A stretch of 64,000 bases of DNA from the NCBI GenBank assembly GCA_024291935.2, contig JAGTYA010000026.1:8598001-8662000 (forward strand), read 5' to 3'. Positions within the stretch are counted from its first letter, which is position 1; every line of letters begins with the position of its first letter. The DNA comes from Okapia johnstoni (lineage: Eukaryota; Chordata; Mammalia; Artiodactyla; Giraffidae). The notes beneath the pieces were generated by a model, which had not been told where the DNA came from, searched no databases, and saw only the letters and a list, made by a program, of their open reading frames with translations. Position numbers and translations under genes: made by a program. Below, in pieces: positions 55,451 to 64,000 of this stretch.

Positions 55451-56009
55451 ATTGGGGATAATGCATCAAGAACTGCCTGGCATGAAGTCTGTTCAGGGTG
55501 CAGCAAGGCTTTGTTCCTGCTGATGCCAGGCTGTGCTCTGGCTCTTTGGTGATTTTCTCTCACTTTCTATTTGTGGGCTGTGTTCTTCACCTGCAGGAAA
55601 CAAAGTCCAGCTCTGGTTATCTCAAGTAATGGGTGTTTCCAGTTATGTAGATAAAGGTGGGCAGCAAGGAAGACAGACAAACCTGACTGATATGCAAGAA
55701 CAGGAACCAAGGGAAACCAGGACCCTTGACCTGGAACTAGACCCAGGCTGGCTTCCAGGAGTCAGCAGCTGGAGTCTGTGGATGTCCAGTGAGGCTCAAA
55801 CTAAACCAAACCACACCTATAATGAAAATTATATGCTCTGGCCAGTCTTGTTTAAAACTTCCTCTGCTCTCTACAGCTTTTCTCTGCCTTATCACTTCAA
55901 CCCTGTAGTGATCCTGCGTCCTCTCCATTTGGGGCTTGTCACGACCCCCAAGCCTCTGATCCTACACCCTCTCCTGTGGCTTCTCTTCCCATATCCACTC
56001 ATCTTCATC
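55451..56009 (+). other. Intergenic, nothing recognised
   Basis: Downstream of PLAAT3. No exon with splice signals found. Confidence 0.5.
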
Positions 56010-56260
56010 CCTCACCGTGGCCTGTGAGGCCCTCCTAGCACAAACTCCTGAGAGAGAATCTGATTGGCTCACTCACCACACTGAGCTATCTACTGATTGG
56101 TTGACTGCCGTTGGGTCAGGTGGCCCCACTAGGCCAATCAGCTCTGCCCAGTGGAGCCAGGTCACGTGGTACAAGGCTGCCTCAGACCTTTTGGCGTGTG
56201 GGTGTGGATGGTCCTATACCTGACCTGCCTGCTGCTGAGGCCTCTGGGGAGGGATTAGGG
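56010..56260 (+). mobile_element. Old repeat rich in CCAAT motifs
   Basis: Contains three CCAAT/ATTGG motifs (about 56062, 56094, 56133) and a TCACGTG E-box (56162). Its end 'gtcacgtggtacaaggctgc' matches the style of the repeat at 35510-36090, so the motifs probably come from a transposable element and not from a promoter. Confidence 0.4.
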
Positions 56261-56789
56261 AAGGAGCTATGACCATTCGTGATTGGTCACTTGGGGTCTG
56301 CCTCTGTTACTCGCTGGGCTTGGAAGGTGTTCAAAGTGACCAGTTTCCTGAAAGGGGCTTTTGTGGGCTCCTCGGAAGCACCCTGCTGGGGCCAATTGTC
56401 ATTCCTTCCACAGGTCAAGTCATCTCCTCCATCTTGTTGCCAATGTTTCCCTTGGCAGCCTTGGTTGTCTGGGGACCATCTGTCTGTGGAATCCTGGACA
56501 GAGCTTATAAATGGCTCCTTTCTAGTTCCCTCCTGCTTGGACCATACCTGATACAGGAAAAGCTTGTGCTCATTCTTTCCCCAGTGTTGACAGAAGAATA
56601 GTTTTCTCCCAGGTAGTTTCTGTTAGTTTTATCTTAGCTCTATTGATATAACATCTCATGCCCATTTTCAAGTTTGCCAAGCCCAAGGGACACAGGCCAA
56701 AATTAAAGGGGAGTCTCTTGAAGGCCCTTCTCACACACTGGGCAGAATTGATGTGGACCCATGGAGTACATAGATCTCCAAATTAATTA
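56261..56789 (+). other. Intergenic, nothing recognised
   Basis: Includes a fourth ATTGG at 56282-56286. No supported gene. Confidence 0.45.
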
Positions 56790-57690
56790 TGGAATAAAAA
56801 GGAATGAGGTAGACTAAATACAAGAAAGCAAAACAAAAGCACCCCGTTCAATTAAAAAGTAATGAAACATTACATATAGAAAGTGGGATTTGTGGAAATA
56901 ATCAGATAAGATGGAAGAACTAATTCCAAATATGGTGATAGTGACCATAAATATAAATGAACTGAAGTTGCCAAGTAAAAGGCAAACATTACACTGAATT
57001 AGAAAACCAATCCAGGGAGTACTGTTTACAGCAGATACAATTGAAATAGAAGGACATAAAGACTGAAGTTAATAAGATGGACAGTTTATGTGACAAGTCA
57101 TTTGACATCTTGAAAACATTAATGTTACCAAGGAAAAAAAATTGAGGGTGTGTATAAACTGTCCTAGACTGAAAGACATGTTGGAGACAAAGTAACTAAA
57201 TGTGAGAAAGGACTGTAAAAGCAATTTGGGTTTACTGGGGAAATTTGAATGTGAACTGGATAATGAAGAATATTAAGGAATCACGAATCTTATTAAGTGT
57301 GATAAAGGTATGAGGTTTATGTAAAACACATGACATAAAAAATAGATACAGATAAAGCAAACATGACAAAAAATAAGATTTTAACCCATGCATTAGGTAT
57401 ATGGGTAGCCATTTTACTAGTACTTTTGATTATTAAAACATTTACATAGTAAATACCTTATAAATAGCTGACACTTGAAAATTTAAACAAAATAAAACTT
57501 TCAAAATTATTTCAGTAAATTTTATAGTAATATTTTTAATTAAAAGAAGATATACTAGGCACCTACTAACTGAAAACTGGTTAATTAGTTGATACTAATT
57601 AACTGAAAGCTGGCATAACTATAGTGATATCAGAAAATATGAGCTTTAAACCACAAATGATTACTAGACAAAGGATGAAAAGTGTGGCAT
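56790..57690 (+). mobile_element. Old L1-like fragments
   Basis: 'agatggaagaactaattcc' and, at 57610-57670, 'gtgatatcagaaaatatgag' resemble decayed L1 ORF2 sequence in sense. No open frame. Confidence 0.45.
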
Positions 57691-57839
57691 AATAAGAAAT
57701 ACACTTGGTCTTTGTCCTTGGTTCTTGGCCAGAGCTCCTAAAACCCTCAGAATTGCCTTGGTGATAGGCTTTATCATTTGCTATTTCTAAGGAGACCTGT
57801 TTGATCAACCTGAGTTTGTACTAATAGGGGTGACTTAGA

Positions 57840-58395
57840 CCCTAAGATAGCCTTAGGATGGGGCTGGTCATCAGAAAGACCCAGTGATTAGAGGGTTGGA
57901 AATTTCAGGCTACTGATCTCTAAGAAGGGAACATGGGAGAGGGTGCTGAAGATTAAGGTCTATAAAAACTGTTCAGTGAGGAGACTTGATGAACTTCATG
58001 GGTGGTGAACATACCAAGGTATCCGGAGAGTGGCTGCCTGAAGAGGACATGGAAGCTCCTTGCCTCCTTTGCCCCATGCCTTGCCCTCCACTTCTCTTCC
58101 ATTTGGTTGCTTCTGAATTGTATCTGTTATAATAAATTGGTAAACATTTAAAGTGCCTTCCTGAGTTCTGTGAGCCATTCTGGAAAACTTCGGAAATGTA
58201 GGAGGGGTTTTGACAAAAGTACAGGTGAGTGGTGAAAGACATCTGATGTGAAGAAAGACAGTCTTAGGGGACTGAGCACTTAACGCTGTGAAGTCTTTGT
58301 TTAGTGTCAAAATCGAACTGATGCACTGAGCACCCAGTTGGTGTCTGAAAACTCAGAGAATTAACTGCTGGTGTTGAGCAATGCTCCACAAAGAT
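57840..58395 (+). mobile_element. Old solo LTR, sister of 41445-42110
   Basis: Shares 'ccttgccctccacttctctt', 'ataataaattggtaaac', 'cctgagttctgtgagccatt' and 'cacccagttggtgtctg' with the 41.4 kb copy in the same order. It is flanked on both sides by old L1 sequence, which suggests insertion into that L1. No viral genes. Confidence 0.6.
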
Positions 58396-58700
58396 TCTGA
58401 TAAAAGTTTTAACTTCCTAGGAAGGTGTGATATTAATAATTCTAAAATTGTTTGTATCTAATAAAAATCCTAAAACAGATATTAAAAATGTTGGTGTGTT
58501 GTAAGGAGAAAATGGCCAGTTCACCATAGTGGGAGATCTACATACGCTGCTCTCAGGATCTGATAAATCCAGGGGACACAAAAGTCAGTTAAGATACAGA
58601 AACTTCGCAAAACATACAGACAAGCTGACTCAGTGAAATACAGATTCTTTCTGACCACACACAAAGGAATGCTTACGAAAACTGACCATGCCTGAGTAGG
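58396..58700 (+). mobile_element. Old L1-like fragment (right side of LTR)
   Basis: 'agtgggagatctacatacgc' and 'gatctgataaatccaggg' resemble the L1 ORF2 endonuclease region, a plausible continuation of 56790-57690. Confidence 0.4.
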
Positions 58701-59081
58701 AGGCAGGTGGCCCTTTAGGAGGCATATCAGACCTCCTGGGAGTCAGGACTCACTCTCTGACACACATATATTTGCACATACAGTGCACTCACACCCAGAT
58801 TGTGTACATCACTCTGACTCACTCCCCTGCTGCCTGTCCACCCACACTGCCTTCTGGACCCCCTCTCCGGCTCTCCTTTGTCCTCTAAAGAGCGCCTTTC
58901 CAGCCCAGTCATCCCAGTAAAGAGAGGGACTTCTCACCAGTGCAAGAAGGGCTCCCAACTGTTTACTGCAGGTCATGAACAGAGGGAGCCTGCAGGCTGG
59001 ACTGGGGCTCTTTGAGAGTCAGGTTCTAGAATGTTCCCTGCCGGGCCTCCCCTCTTCCTGTCTCTGGTTTTCCTGTCTCAG

Positions 59082-59190
59082 GCCAAACCAAGGCCGAGAC
59101 TTGGAGACCTGACTGAGATTTCTGCCTTTGGCTGTGAACACTGGGCCTTCTCTGTGAGCAATGGCTGTGTGAGCCATCTGGCTCCCTCAA
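59082..59190 (+). pseudogene. PLAAT2: PLAAT2 relic exon (exon 2)
   Basis: Intact splice sites (TTTCCTGTCTCAG before 59082; GTAAGG at 59191) bound a 109-nt open exon reading AKPRPRLGDLTEISAFGCEH then WAFSVSNGCVSHLAPSS. The R-P-R-P-R-L-G-D-L opening is that of PLAAT2, not PLAAT3 ([12 protein letters not shown]), and the two extra codons also fit PLAAT2. Position and strand fit the mammalian order ATL3-PLAAT3-PLAAT2. Both catalytic histidines (EHW and SHL) remain, but the conserved Y-G-D-G-Y turn has become S-N-G-C. No exon 3 with NCEHF and no anchor exon is visible before 64000; BovB and L1 insertions fill the space. It is most likely a decaying PLAAT2 remnant. An intact gene with distant exons outside the window cannot be excluded. 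Confidence 0.75.
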
Positions 59191-59989
59191 GTAAGGGCGG
59201 GTTCTCTGTTTAAGCACCAGGGTTGAGGTGGAGAGTGGGAACAGTTGCACCATCATGTACTTGTTCTCACTTCAGTGCCTGGCACAACAGGCACTCAGGG
59301 ACCATTTGCTGAATTCATCATGCTTCCCACCCCCACGGTATACTGAGGGCTCGTCTTCATTAGAAGTGAGTTCATGGAGAGACTGTTGACTATATTGCAT
59401 TAGAGAGTGGGGTCAGTTCCAACCAACCCCTGGTTCTTGGGAAGCATCCCTTCCTGGGTCCAGTCTCCTATATATTAGTTGTTCTGGAGGGACGAACAGG
59501 AGTAAGAAACAGCTATTTCCTCCCAATAGTTAACAACTGGCTGCACAGTGTAAGGAAAGGAGTGTGAGCCTCCCAACTAGACAGAAGCAGTTTGGGATCC
59601 TCGGTCTCCTGCTCCCTGACTGCAACTTGCACACATGACTTCCCCCAGCCCCTGCTAAGTTCAGCTGCACCCTCTGGAGAGCAGATAATAATCCCTACCT
59701 CTGGGCTGTGTAGGGATGGAGTGAAGGCATGCGTGGGGAGGCACTGGGGCAGGCTTGGCCAGGTCCTGGACCAACTCCTTGCTTCCTTCCACAGCATCAC
59801 AGCATTAAAGAGAAAGCCCAAATCCTGGAAACCACTCAAGAGCAAGGAACTGGCCAAATAAAATAGATGTCTGCATTTAATGGCATGTTATTCAACCATT
59901 AGAACAGCTGGACAGCACATGTGTGTATACACATGTATGCATATGTGTTTATATATATATATGTTTATATTCAAAATAAGTATAAAAGT
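59191..59989 (+). other. Intergenic after PLAAT2 relic
   Basis: A weak L2/MIR-like trace at 59260-59325. No further PLAAT exon found. Confidence 0.5.
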
Positions 59990-60490
59990 TAGACTTACTG
60001 AAGAACATTTACAAATAGTAAATTTACCCTTTTCAGTATATAGTTCTTTGTTGACAAACACATATCTATGTAACCATCAGCAGAACACAGATCATAGGAG
60101 AGTCACTCACCCCTAAAGTTCCCCCATGCCCCTTTGTTGTCAGCCAGCCCCTCACCCCCAGCTTCACACCTCAGCTCCTCTGATCTCTTTTCTCTCCCTA
60201 TAGCTTTGCCTTTTCTAGAATGTCATATAAATGGAATCATGCAGAAGCTTGCCTTTTGTGTCTGGTTTCTTTAACTTAGCTGAATGCATCTGATGTTCAT
60301 TTATGTTGTAGCACGTGACGTGCTTTGTTCCTTGTTACTGCTGAGTGGTGTTCTGTTGCATGCACGTGCCAGCCTTTCTTAATTCACCAGCTGATTTGAT
60401 ATTTGACAATAATTATTACAGCCATTATAGATATTCCCATACAGGTTTGTTTGTGTGCATGAACATGGATTTTAATTTCTTTTGGGTAAA
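59990..60490 (-). mobile_element. Old L1 antisense fragment, left piece
   Basis: 'ctatgtaaccatcagcagaa', 'catataaatggaatcatgc' and 'gggtaaacactaggtgtagg' are old L1 landmarks. The L1 seems to resume at about 61206. Confidence 0.6.
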
Positions 60491-60495
60491 CACTA

Positions 60496-61205
60496 GGTGT
60501 AGGATTGCAGAATCAAAAACTAAGATTATGGCATCCAGTCCCATCACTTCATGGCAAATAAAAGGTGAAAAAGTGGAAGCAGCGACAGATTTTATTATCT
60601 TGAGCTCCAAAATCCCTGAGGACTGTGATTGCATCCGTGAAATTACAAGTCGCTTGCTCCTTGGAAGGAAAGCTGTGACAAACCTAGACAATGTATATAT
60701 TAAAAGGCAAAGACATCACTTTGCCGACCCAAGTCCATATAATCAAGGCTATGGTGTTTCCAGTAGTCATGTCCAGATGTGAGAGTCAGACCATAAAAAA
60801 TGCTGAGTGCAGAAGAATTGATGCTTTCTAACTGTGGTGCTGGAGAAGACACTTGAGAGTCCCTTGGACTGCAAAGGAGATCAAACCAGTCAATCCCAAA
60901 GGAAATCAAGGAACATGCCAATGAATATTCATTGGAAGGACTGATGCTGAAGCAGAAGCTCCAATACTTTGGCCACCTGATGTGAAGAGCCAACTCATTG
61001 GAAAAGACTCTGATGCTGGGGAAGATTGAGGGCAAAAGGAGAAGAGGGTGGGAGAGAATGAGCTGTTTAGATAGCATCTCCAACTCAATGGACATGAATT
61101 TGGACAAACTCCAGGAGATGGTGAAGGACAAGGAAGCCTGGCATGCTGCCGTCCATGGGGTCACAAAGAGTTGGACAGGACTTAGTTACTGAACAACAAC
61201 AACAA
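60496..61205 (+). mobile_element. BovB LINE 3' fragment (about 710 bp)
   Basis: Sense, clearly older than the 51 kb copy: several stops and small indels in the C-terminal BovB coding region. Ends 'ttagttactgaacaacaaca'. Inserted in an older antisense L1. Confidence 0.88.
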
Positions 61206-61972
61206 TGGTAAGTGAATGTTTATTGTGAGAAATTGCCCAGTTGTCCAAGTACCTCACAGCACTGCAGGAGTGCACGCCCTCTACTGGGGAAAGGAAGAAG
61301 CCCTTGAGATTGCAGGAGGCACTCGGTATGTTGGTCCCTTCATCTGTTAGTTTTCCCTGGCCCTGGCACCTCTATTTCTGAACTCTTTCCACTGAAGGTA
61401 ACTCACTAACTTGCCTTTCTTTCTCCCCCCTCACCTCTTCCTTCTCATCACATTGTTTCTCTAGAAAGACTCTCCTCTGTCTCCTTCTCTCTAGGTAAGA
61501 ACGTGGACCTGTGAGAACAGTGGAACTCGAGCCGCAGAACCAACGCATCCAGACTTTTGCACCAAGGGACAGTCAAACTCCACCAGGGCTTCTGGCAACA
61601 TGAGGCCATGTCTGCAGGATGACCCCTCAGATGCCTGCCTGAAAAAGCTCAATGCTTCCAGGACCTGAAGCCATCCCTTTGAATGTGGTCCCCAGGAAGG
61701 ATGGGGCCACTGTCTCCAAGTCTCTGTTGGGTATAGAAGCCCAGCTTCCAATCTTACCAGCTGGCCCACCCCTGCCCATGTCACTGTGTCGGTGAACACA
61801 GTGGAGCTGGGCTGAGTACACTGGTCTTCAGGGGTCATCCTCACATATCTACTGCATCCTTTTGTGTTTTCAGAGTATCCATGTCTTTATCTAGAACCGT
61901 TTTCTGACCAGTGCTGTTGGGACTTGGGGTGGACTACCCTCAAATATATTACAATAGAACATTGCTTATTTT
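61206..61972 (+). other. L1 remainder and unassigned DNA
   Basis: 61206-61330 continues the old L1. The rest is unassigned. A splice-acceptor-like TCTCTCTAG at 61494 is followed by no PLAAT-like peptide. Confidence 0.4.
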
Positions 61973-62136
61973 TTTTTAAATCTTTATTGAATTTGTTACA
62001 ATATTGTTTCTGTTTTATGTTTTTGGTTTTTTGGCCACAAGGCATGTGGGATCTTAGCTCCCCGACCAGGGATCGAACCAGGCACTCCCTACATTGGAAG
62101 GCAAAGTCTTAACCACTGGACCACCAGGGGAGTCCC
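61973..62136 (-). mobile_element. tRNA-derived ruminant SINE
   Basis: Antisense copy of the 10680 type. Perfect 13-bp target duplication CATTGCTTATTTT at 61960-61972 and 62137-62149. Confidence 0.92.
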
Positions 62137-62408
62137 CATTGCTTATTTTGAATTAAAGTTAGTTAAGAAATGGCCAAGGCAAGAGGGATGCTCTGACTCT
62201 CCTTTCTGATCCCCTGAAAGCAGGAAATACACCCCTCAGGTGAAAGGTGCCCTTGCTGTACCTGGAGGTAGAAGGCCATCCTTATTGCCAGGGACAGGGA
62301 ATCCGGGGGAAGAAGCTTGGATAAACACCTCGTTACGTCTTTAGTTTACCATCCCAAGTGCAAAGTCTGCTTAGATCCCTCACTAATTGAACACTCAATA
62401 CCTAAGTT

Positions 62409-62645
62409 TGGGGACTTCTCTGGTGGTCCAGTGGTTAAGAATCCGTCTTCCAATGCAGGGGACTCGGGTTTGATCCCTGGTCAGGATACTAAGATCCCAC
62501 ATGCCTCAGGGCAACTAAACCTGCGCAGTGCAACGAAAGAAAGCGTGCAACCAGAGCCAGCCTTCAGCTAGAGAAAACCTGTGCACTGCAACCAGGAGCC
62601 CTTGTGCTGCAACAAAGACCCAGGGAAGCCAAACAAACAAACAGC
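62409..62645 (+). mobile_element. tRNA-derived ruminant SINE
   Basis: Sense copy, 'ggggacttctctggtggtcc' to an A/C-rich tail of CAAA units at about 62625-62660. Confidence 0.87.
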
Positions 62646-62855
62646 AACAATAACAACAAACCACCCAAAACTCAGAACACACTAGTTTCTTTGTCCTGTC
62701 AATTTCTCACGAATGTATTGCTTCTTTGTCTAAAAACGTCTAAAACTGCCTGCTTTGGCTACTTCTTAGGGACTGTTTCCATGAGGCTTCTGTGTGTACG
62801 CATTAAAATGTTTTTCTCTTTCTCTATGAGTCTGTCTTGAGTTGATTTTATCATT

Positions 62856-63462
62856 CAATTCAGTTCAGTCGCTTGGTTGTGTCCGACTCTTCACGACCCC
62901 ATGGACTGCAGCATGCCAGGCTTCCCTGTCTATCTCTAATTCCTGGAGTTTACCCAAACTCATGTCCATTGAGTCGATGATGCCATCCAACCATCTCATC
63001 CTCTGCCGTCCCCTTCTCCTCCCGCCTTCAATCTTTCTCATCATCAGGGTCTTTCCCAATGAGTCAGTTCGGATCAGGTGGCCAAAGTATTGGAGTTTCA
63101 GCTTCAGCATCAGTCCTTCCAATGAATATTAAGGACTGATTTCCTTTAGGATGGACTGGTTGGATCTCCTTGCAGTCCAAGAGACTCTCAAGAGTCTTCT
63201 CCAACACCACAGTTCAAAAGCATTAATTCTTCAGTGCTCAGCTTTCTTTGTAGTCCATACATGACCACTGGTAAAACCATAGCTTTGACTAGATGGACCT
63301 TTCTTGGTAAAGTAATGTCTCTGCTTTTTAATATGCTGTCTAGGTTGGTCAAAGCTTTTCTTCCAAGGAGCAAGCGTCTTTTAATTTCATGGCTGCAGTC
63401 ACCATCTGAAGTGATTTTGGAGCCCAAACAAATAAAGTCTGTCACTGTTTCATTGTTTTTTC
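62856..63462 (-). mobile_element. BovB LINE 3' fragment (607 bp)
   Basis: Antisense, 5'-truncated. Perfect 11-bp target duplication ATTTTATCATT at 62845-62855 and 63463-63473. Confidence 0.95.
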
Positions 63463-63473
63463 ATTTTATCATT

Positions 63474-64000
63474 AAATCATTATTAATAACGCAAGAGGCA
63501 CAGAGGGGGAAATTTCCTCTCCCCAACAGCACACAAGTGGGACAATATTATTTCATAAAAGCAGAACCTCAGTGCTATCCAGAGTCCAGACATTTGTTCA
63601 GCAGGTAAATCACAAGCCTACTATGCACCTGGAGGTGGCTGAGCACCTGGGACACAGGACGATCCAGGCGAGCTTCCTGCCTACAAACTCTGGGTAGTGA
63701 GAGGTCACAGGGGTGGTTTCCTCCGCTTTGCACCGGCTTCCAGGCTCCCAGTTGGTCAGCCCTGACCTACATCATCTGGGCACCCACGCTCTCCAGGGGT
63801 ATTACACCCACAGGGCTGTCGAGTTTCCCTCCTTTGATCCCTCCCTTCCCTGCATTTCATACCTGCGGCTCCTCCTCCCACTTACTCTTTCCCCTCTGGC
63901 CGGCCACTTTCTCCCCTCTTTCCTAGGTGGCCTGCTTTCTCCGGATGCCCCCTTTCATGCCTGTATTTATTCCCGCCGGGGTTTCTTTGAAGAGGACCAG
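63474..64000 (+). other. Right edge, nothing firm
   Basis: 63595-63670 has a MIR/L2-like trace. The last 250 bases are pyrimidine-rich with no recognisable exon. Confidence 0.45.

Noticed and set aside
56060..56290. CCAAT/E-box cluster as a promoter for PLAAT2
   Set aside because: The region resembles an old dispersed repeat also seen near 36.0 kb, has no CpG island, and no PLAAT2 first exon was found nearby.
61490..61560. Terminal PLAAT2 exon after the acceptor-like TCTCTCTAG
   Set aside because: The following frames show no hydrophobic anchor or basic tail, and the AG is followed directly by GTAAG, so it fits neither a donor nor an acceptor role clearly.

Overview
The window is nuclear DNA of a ruminant (cattle, sheep, goat, antelope or deer group). 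The evidence is the repeat content: BovB/RTE LINE copies, Bov-tA and Bov-A SINEs, CHR-2-type tRNA-Glu SINEs and bovine-type L1 3' ends, with split genes and GT-AG introns. Family names come from recognition by eye, not from a database search. Two host genes lie on the + strand in the order ATL3 then PLAAT3. This is the mammalian ATL3-PLAAT3-PLAAT2 neighbourhood (human 11q12.3), here in the direction of transcription.

Layout. (1) About 0.4-14.7 kb: the last exons of ATL3 (atlastin-3, an ER-shaping membrane GTPase). Seven coding exons and 323 codons can be placed with consistent splice phases. The exon that should carry the GTPase G4 (RD) motif is not intact. A decayed look-alike sits in its place at 1106-1183. 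(2) 14.7-22.9 kb: ATL3 3' UTR and intergenic DNA. (3) 22.9-23.5 kb: a CpG island, the PLAAT3 promoter, and a coding exon of only five codons. (4) 23.5-43.1 kb: PLAAT3 intron 1 (19.6 kb), full of SINEs, L1 and BovB pieces, with a homogeneous 38-bp x 16 minisatellite at 38485-39090. (5) 43.1-55.4 kb: PLAAT3 exons 2-4 and poly(A) signals. Intron 3 holds a large BovB copy with most of its endonuclease/reverse transcriptase region, damaged by one stop codon and one frameshift. (6) 55.5-64 kb: old L1 and LTR debris, a single relic exon of PLAAT2 (59082-59190), and further BovB and SINE copies.

The two genes do not form an operon-like unit. ATL3 fuses and shapes ER tubules. PLAAT3 is a membrane-anchored phospholipase A1/A2-acyltransferase, reconstructed here as 162 codons with the His-His-Cys triad complete. 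The PLAAT genes are a tandem family, and the relic exon is what remains of the next member. No bacterial, CRISPR, phage or toxin system is present. The points most worth checking are the missing ATL3 G4 exon, the minisatellite that is open in all three minus-strand frames, the PLAAT2 relic, and several nested or inverted retroelements whose order of insertion can be read from target-site duplications.
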